Source: JADGRB01 sp963835825
GTDB lineage: Bacteria > Myxococcota_A > Polyangia > Fen-1088
Assembly: GCA_963835825.1 (NCBI GenBank)
Contig: CAWIGZ010000001.1
Location: 496,001 to 560,000 of the forward strand
DNA length: 64,000 nt
Reading direction: 5' to 3'
Shown here: positions 62,181-64,000 of the stretch, one piece after another
Position numbering within the stretch: position 1 is the first letter of the stretch
Layout: the number at the start of each line of letters is the position of its first letter
The notes under the pieces: generated by a model
Seen by the model: only the letters and a program-made list of their open reading frames with translations
Database searches by the model: none
Told to the model about the DNA's origin: nothing
Made by a program: the position numbers and the translations under genes

Positions 62181-63398
62181 CTACGGGCAGGAGAGGGGGC
62201 TGGCCGAGATCACCACGTCGTCGTACCAGACGGTGGCGCCGTTGGGGTTGTAGGCGAAGTAGCCGAACGAGAATGAATTGAAGGCCTCCGTGGCCGGCGC
62301 CCAGGCGGCGGCGTTGATGATCTGGGTCGCGCCCGAGAACACGCGGACGTTGCCCGTCGTGCCGTCGAACTCGGTCGTCATGCAGTGCCAGCTGTTCGCC
62401 GCCAGGGCGCTGTTGGCGCCGCAGGTCGTGCCCGTCGGGAAGAGCATGCCGCTCTTGTTCAGCAGCACGCAGCCGAACTGCTCCGACAGCTCGACGTAGT
62501 TGCCCATCGTGTAGGCGGGATCGGTCCCCGCCCCGAAGAACGAGTTGTGGTTCGGCTGGCCGATGGCCATGTCGCTCTTGATGTAGAGCCGAACCCAGAA
62601 GGTCGCCGGGACCGAGACCACCAGAGTACGCACGCTGACGCTGCTCGACGGAGCGATCCGCAGCGACTGCTTTCCGTCGAACGGACTGTCCCCGGCGTCG
62701 AGGTCCATGACCGCCGCCGTGCCGCCAAACGTCGCCCCCGCTTCATTCGGATCCTCGAACGTCGCGGTCCCCACCGGATTGCCGGCCGGAGCGCCGCTGG
62801 CCTCTTCGAAGTCGGCGCAGAAGATCGCGCCTGGCGGGCAGAAGCCGCCGCTCGCTCCGCCGCCGGTTCCCGTCCCGCCGCCGGTTCCCGTCCCGCCGCC
62901 GGTCGCCGTCCCGCCGCCGAATCCCGTTCCGGACGAGCCACCAGATCCCTTCGCGCCGGCGGAGCCGCTCGTCGACGCTCCGCCGGCACCGCCCGCGTTG
63001 CCGGCTGCGCCGCCCGCGCCCGTCGAGCCGCCCGCGCCGCTGGTGGTGAAGCCGCCCGATCCCTTGTTGCCGCCGGATCCGCCGCTGGTGGCGCCACCGG
63101 CGCCGGTGGCGGTCGTCCCGCCGGTGCCGAGCCCGCCGCCGGTGCCGGTCCCCGACGCGCCACCGGTGCCGGGGAACCCGCCCGAGGCCGATGACCCGTC
63201 CGGCGACCTGGTCCCGGCGTCCTGGGCGATGGCACCGCCGGTTCCGTTGGCGTCGCCCGCTCCGGTCGCGCCCCCTTCCGCCGTCGTTCCGCCGCTTGAT
63301 CCCGTTGCCGAGCACCCGGCCCCGAGCACCCAGACGGCGATCGCCATCCACGTAAGAGAGCCCGGACCGATTCGTCGGTCACTGCGAACTGCATGCAT
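62181..63398 (-). CDS. Gly-rich lipoprotein with lectin-like domain
   Basis: 405 residues from ATG 63398; an upstream ATG at 63437 is possible. A signal sequence with LGAGC lipobox is followed by a Gly/Ser/Thr linker of about 165 residues. The C-terminal domain (FCPPGAIFCADFEEASGAPA, FWVRLYIKSDMAIGQPNHNS, VELSEQFGCVLLNKSG, ATVWYDDVVISASPLSCP) is clearly homologous to that of the neighbouring lipoprotein and fits a jelly-roll/LamG-like fold. It is probably displayed on the cell surface. Confidence 0.72.
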   Translation of the reverse strand: MHAVRSDRRIGPGSLTWMAIAVWVLGAGCSATGSSGGTTAEGGATGAGDANGTGGAIAQDAGTRSPDGSSASGGFPGTGGASGTGTGGGLGTGGTTATGAGGATSGGSGGNKGSGGFTTSGAGGSTGAGGAAGNAGGAGGASTSGSAGAKGSGGSSGTGFGGGTATGGGTGTGGGTGTGGGASGGFCPPGAIFCADFEEASGAPAGNPVGTATFEDPNEAGATFGGTAAVMDLDAGDSPFDGKQSLRIAPSSSVSVRTLVVSVPATFWVRLYIKSDMAIGQPNHNSFFGAGTDPAYTMGNYVELSEQFGCVLLNKSGMLFPTGTTCGANSALAANSWHCMTTEFDGTTGNVRVFSGATQIINAAAWAPATEAFNSFSFGYFAYNPNGATVWYDDVVISASPLSCP

Positions 63399-63548
63399 CA
63401 AATCTCTGTCCAGTCTAAGCGTCAGCCGGGAAAACATCGATTTTAGCCGAGCGGGAGGCCCTGCGGGCCGCGTTCTGCTTCTGAGGGCCAAAATGGTGCG
63501 GCTCAGCCGCGCCGCGGAGGCGCATCGCGGCACCCGGGCCCACTTCTG

Positions 63549-64000
63549 TCACCTTCCGTCCAGCGGCAATCCGAGGAGGACCACGATGTCCCACAAGAGG
63601 TGGGCCAAAAGGCTCGGAAAGAGGCTACCGCTGGCCGCGCGCAGCGTCCCCCAGGCCAATCCACAGAGCAGCGCCACGGCGACGAGGAGGGGTGAGCCGA
63701 GCGGCGCATGCGCGAGCGCGTAGGCGAGCGCAGCCAGGGTGACGCCTCTCCACGGTCCGAGGCGCCGCGCGAGCTCCGTTTGAACCACGCCACGCCAGAC
63801 CAGCTCCTCTCCGGTGATCACCGGCAACAGCGCCAGCGACGCGATGACCGGCGGCAGCGCGCGAAACGACGCATACAGGCGGGCGGTGTCGGTCGCGATC
63901 AGAGGCGAGAGTCGCGCCAGCAGCGGATAGAGGACGTAGGTCGCGGCGGCCATCGCGCACCCGGCGCCGGCACCGAGGAGAACCAGGCGCGGGCTTGGCG
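63549..64000 (-). CDS. CPBP family intramembrane metalloprotease (partial, C-terminal part)
   Basis: The frame runs open off the right edge, so the start lies outside; 150 residues are visible. Motifs are GEELVWRGVV (EExxxR), ALAHAPLGSP and LLAHLLWDIVV, all inside hydrophobic segments. It is a second CPBP (Abi/CAAX-type) protease in this window. The substrate is unknown. Confidence 0.75.
   Translation of the reverse strand, partial: PSPRLVLLGAGAGCAMAAATYVLYPLLARLSPLIATDTARLYASFRALPPVIASLALLPVITGEELVWRGVVQTELARRLGPWRGVTLAALAYALAHAPLGSPLLVAVALLCGLAWGTLRAASGSLFPSLLAHLLWDIVVLLGLPLDGR

Overview
The window is GC-rich (about 70%) chromosomal DNA that looks like a myxobacterium (phylum Myxococcota, probably the Haliangium/Polyangia side). 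Pointers are: lipoproteins with Gly/Thr/Ser-rich linkers, DUF4215-type Cys-rich repeats with a fibro-slime domain, zinc-ribbon/FHA and zinc-ribbon/Ser-Thr-kinase proteins, a TIGR04563-like ribbon-helix-helix protein, a Haliangium-like tandem-domain microcompartment shell protein, and an orphan type III secretion C-ring pair. Genes are dense, and neighbours very often overlap by 4 bases (ATGA/GTGA), so several operons can be read directly.

Layout. 1-4.7 kb: the N-terminal part of a nitronate monooxygenase and three secreted lipoproteins. 4.8-8.0 kb: a tight operon of outer-membrane-like protein, ECF sigma factor, FecR-domain protein and small repeat protein. 8.0-13.9 kb: an accessory region with a Uma2 nuclease, TetR/SDR divergent pair, orphan small genes, a broken gene, an excisionase-like HTH stub, a tyrosine-recombinase tail and a tmRNA 3' scar, ending at tRNA-Pro(CGG). 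13.9-22.2 kb: a MoxR/DUF58/von Willebrand (Bat-like) operon. 22.2-30.1 kb: a Tat-exported protein, then an operon of M16 protease lipoprotein, Ser/Thr kinase and CPBP protease. 30.2-40.5 kb: housekeeping genes (pyrK-pyrD, glnB, glnA, psd plus methyltransferase, a sigma-70 factor) and an 80-bp tandem palindromic repeat. 40.6-47.6 kb: two FHA proteins, a very long TPR/HEAT protein broken into ten frames, PilZ and zinc-finger anti-sigma genes. 47.7-53.3 kb: SctP/SctQ-like pair, a glycosyltransferase-like gene, RHH, DksA-like and MepA-like genes. 53.4-58.3 kb: two regulators, then a BMC-T shell gene directly coupled to tldD and pmbA. 58.3-64 kb: cysQ/MFS operon, DUF6918, two related secreted lipoproteins and a partial CPBP protease.

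Two things stand out. First, an orphan microcompartment shell gene sits in one translationally coupled operon with the TldD/PmbA protease; no other shell gene or cargo enzyme is in the window. Second, many well-conserved genes (sigma factor, pyrD, pmbA, cysQ, vWA genes, sctQ, lipoproteins and nine times in one TPR/HEAT gene) are broken by single-base shifts that are all of the same kind: one extra base on the coding strand. The simplest reading is insertion-biased sequencing or assembly error, but the regularity (often one extra C just before a GAC codon) deserves a direct check. Three shifts go the other way, two of them in the decayed island. Gene ends given for shifted genes are reconstructed where stated.
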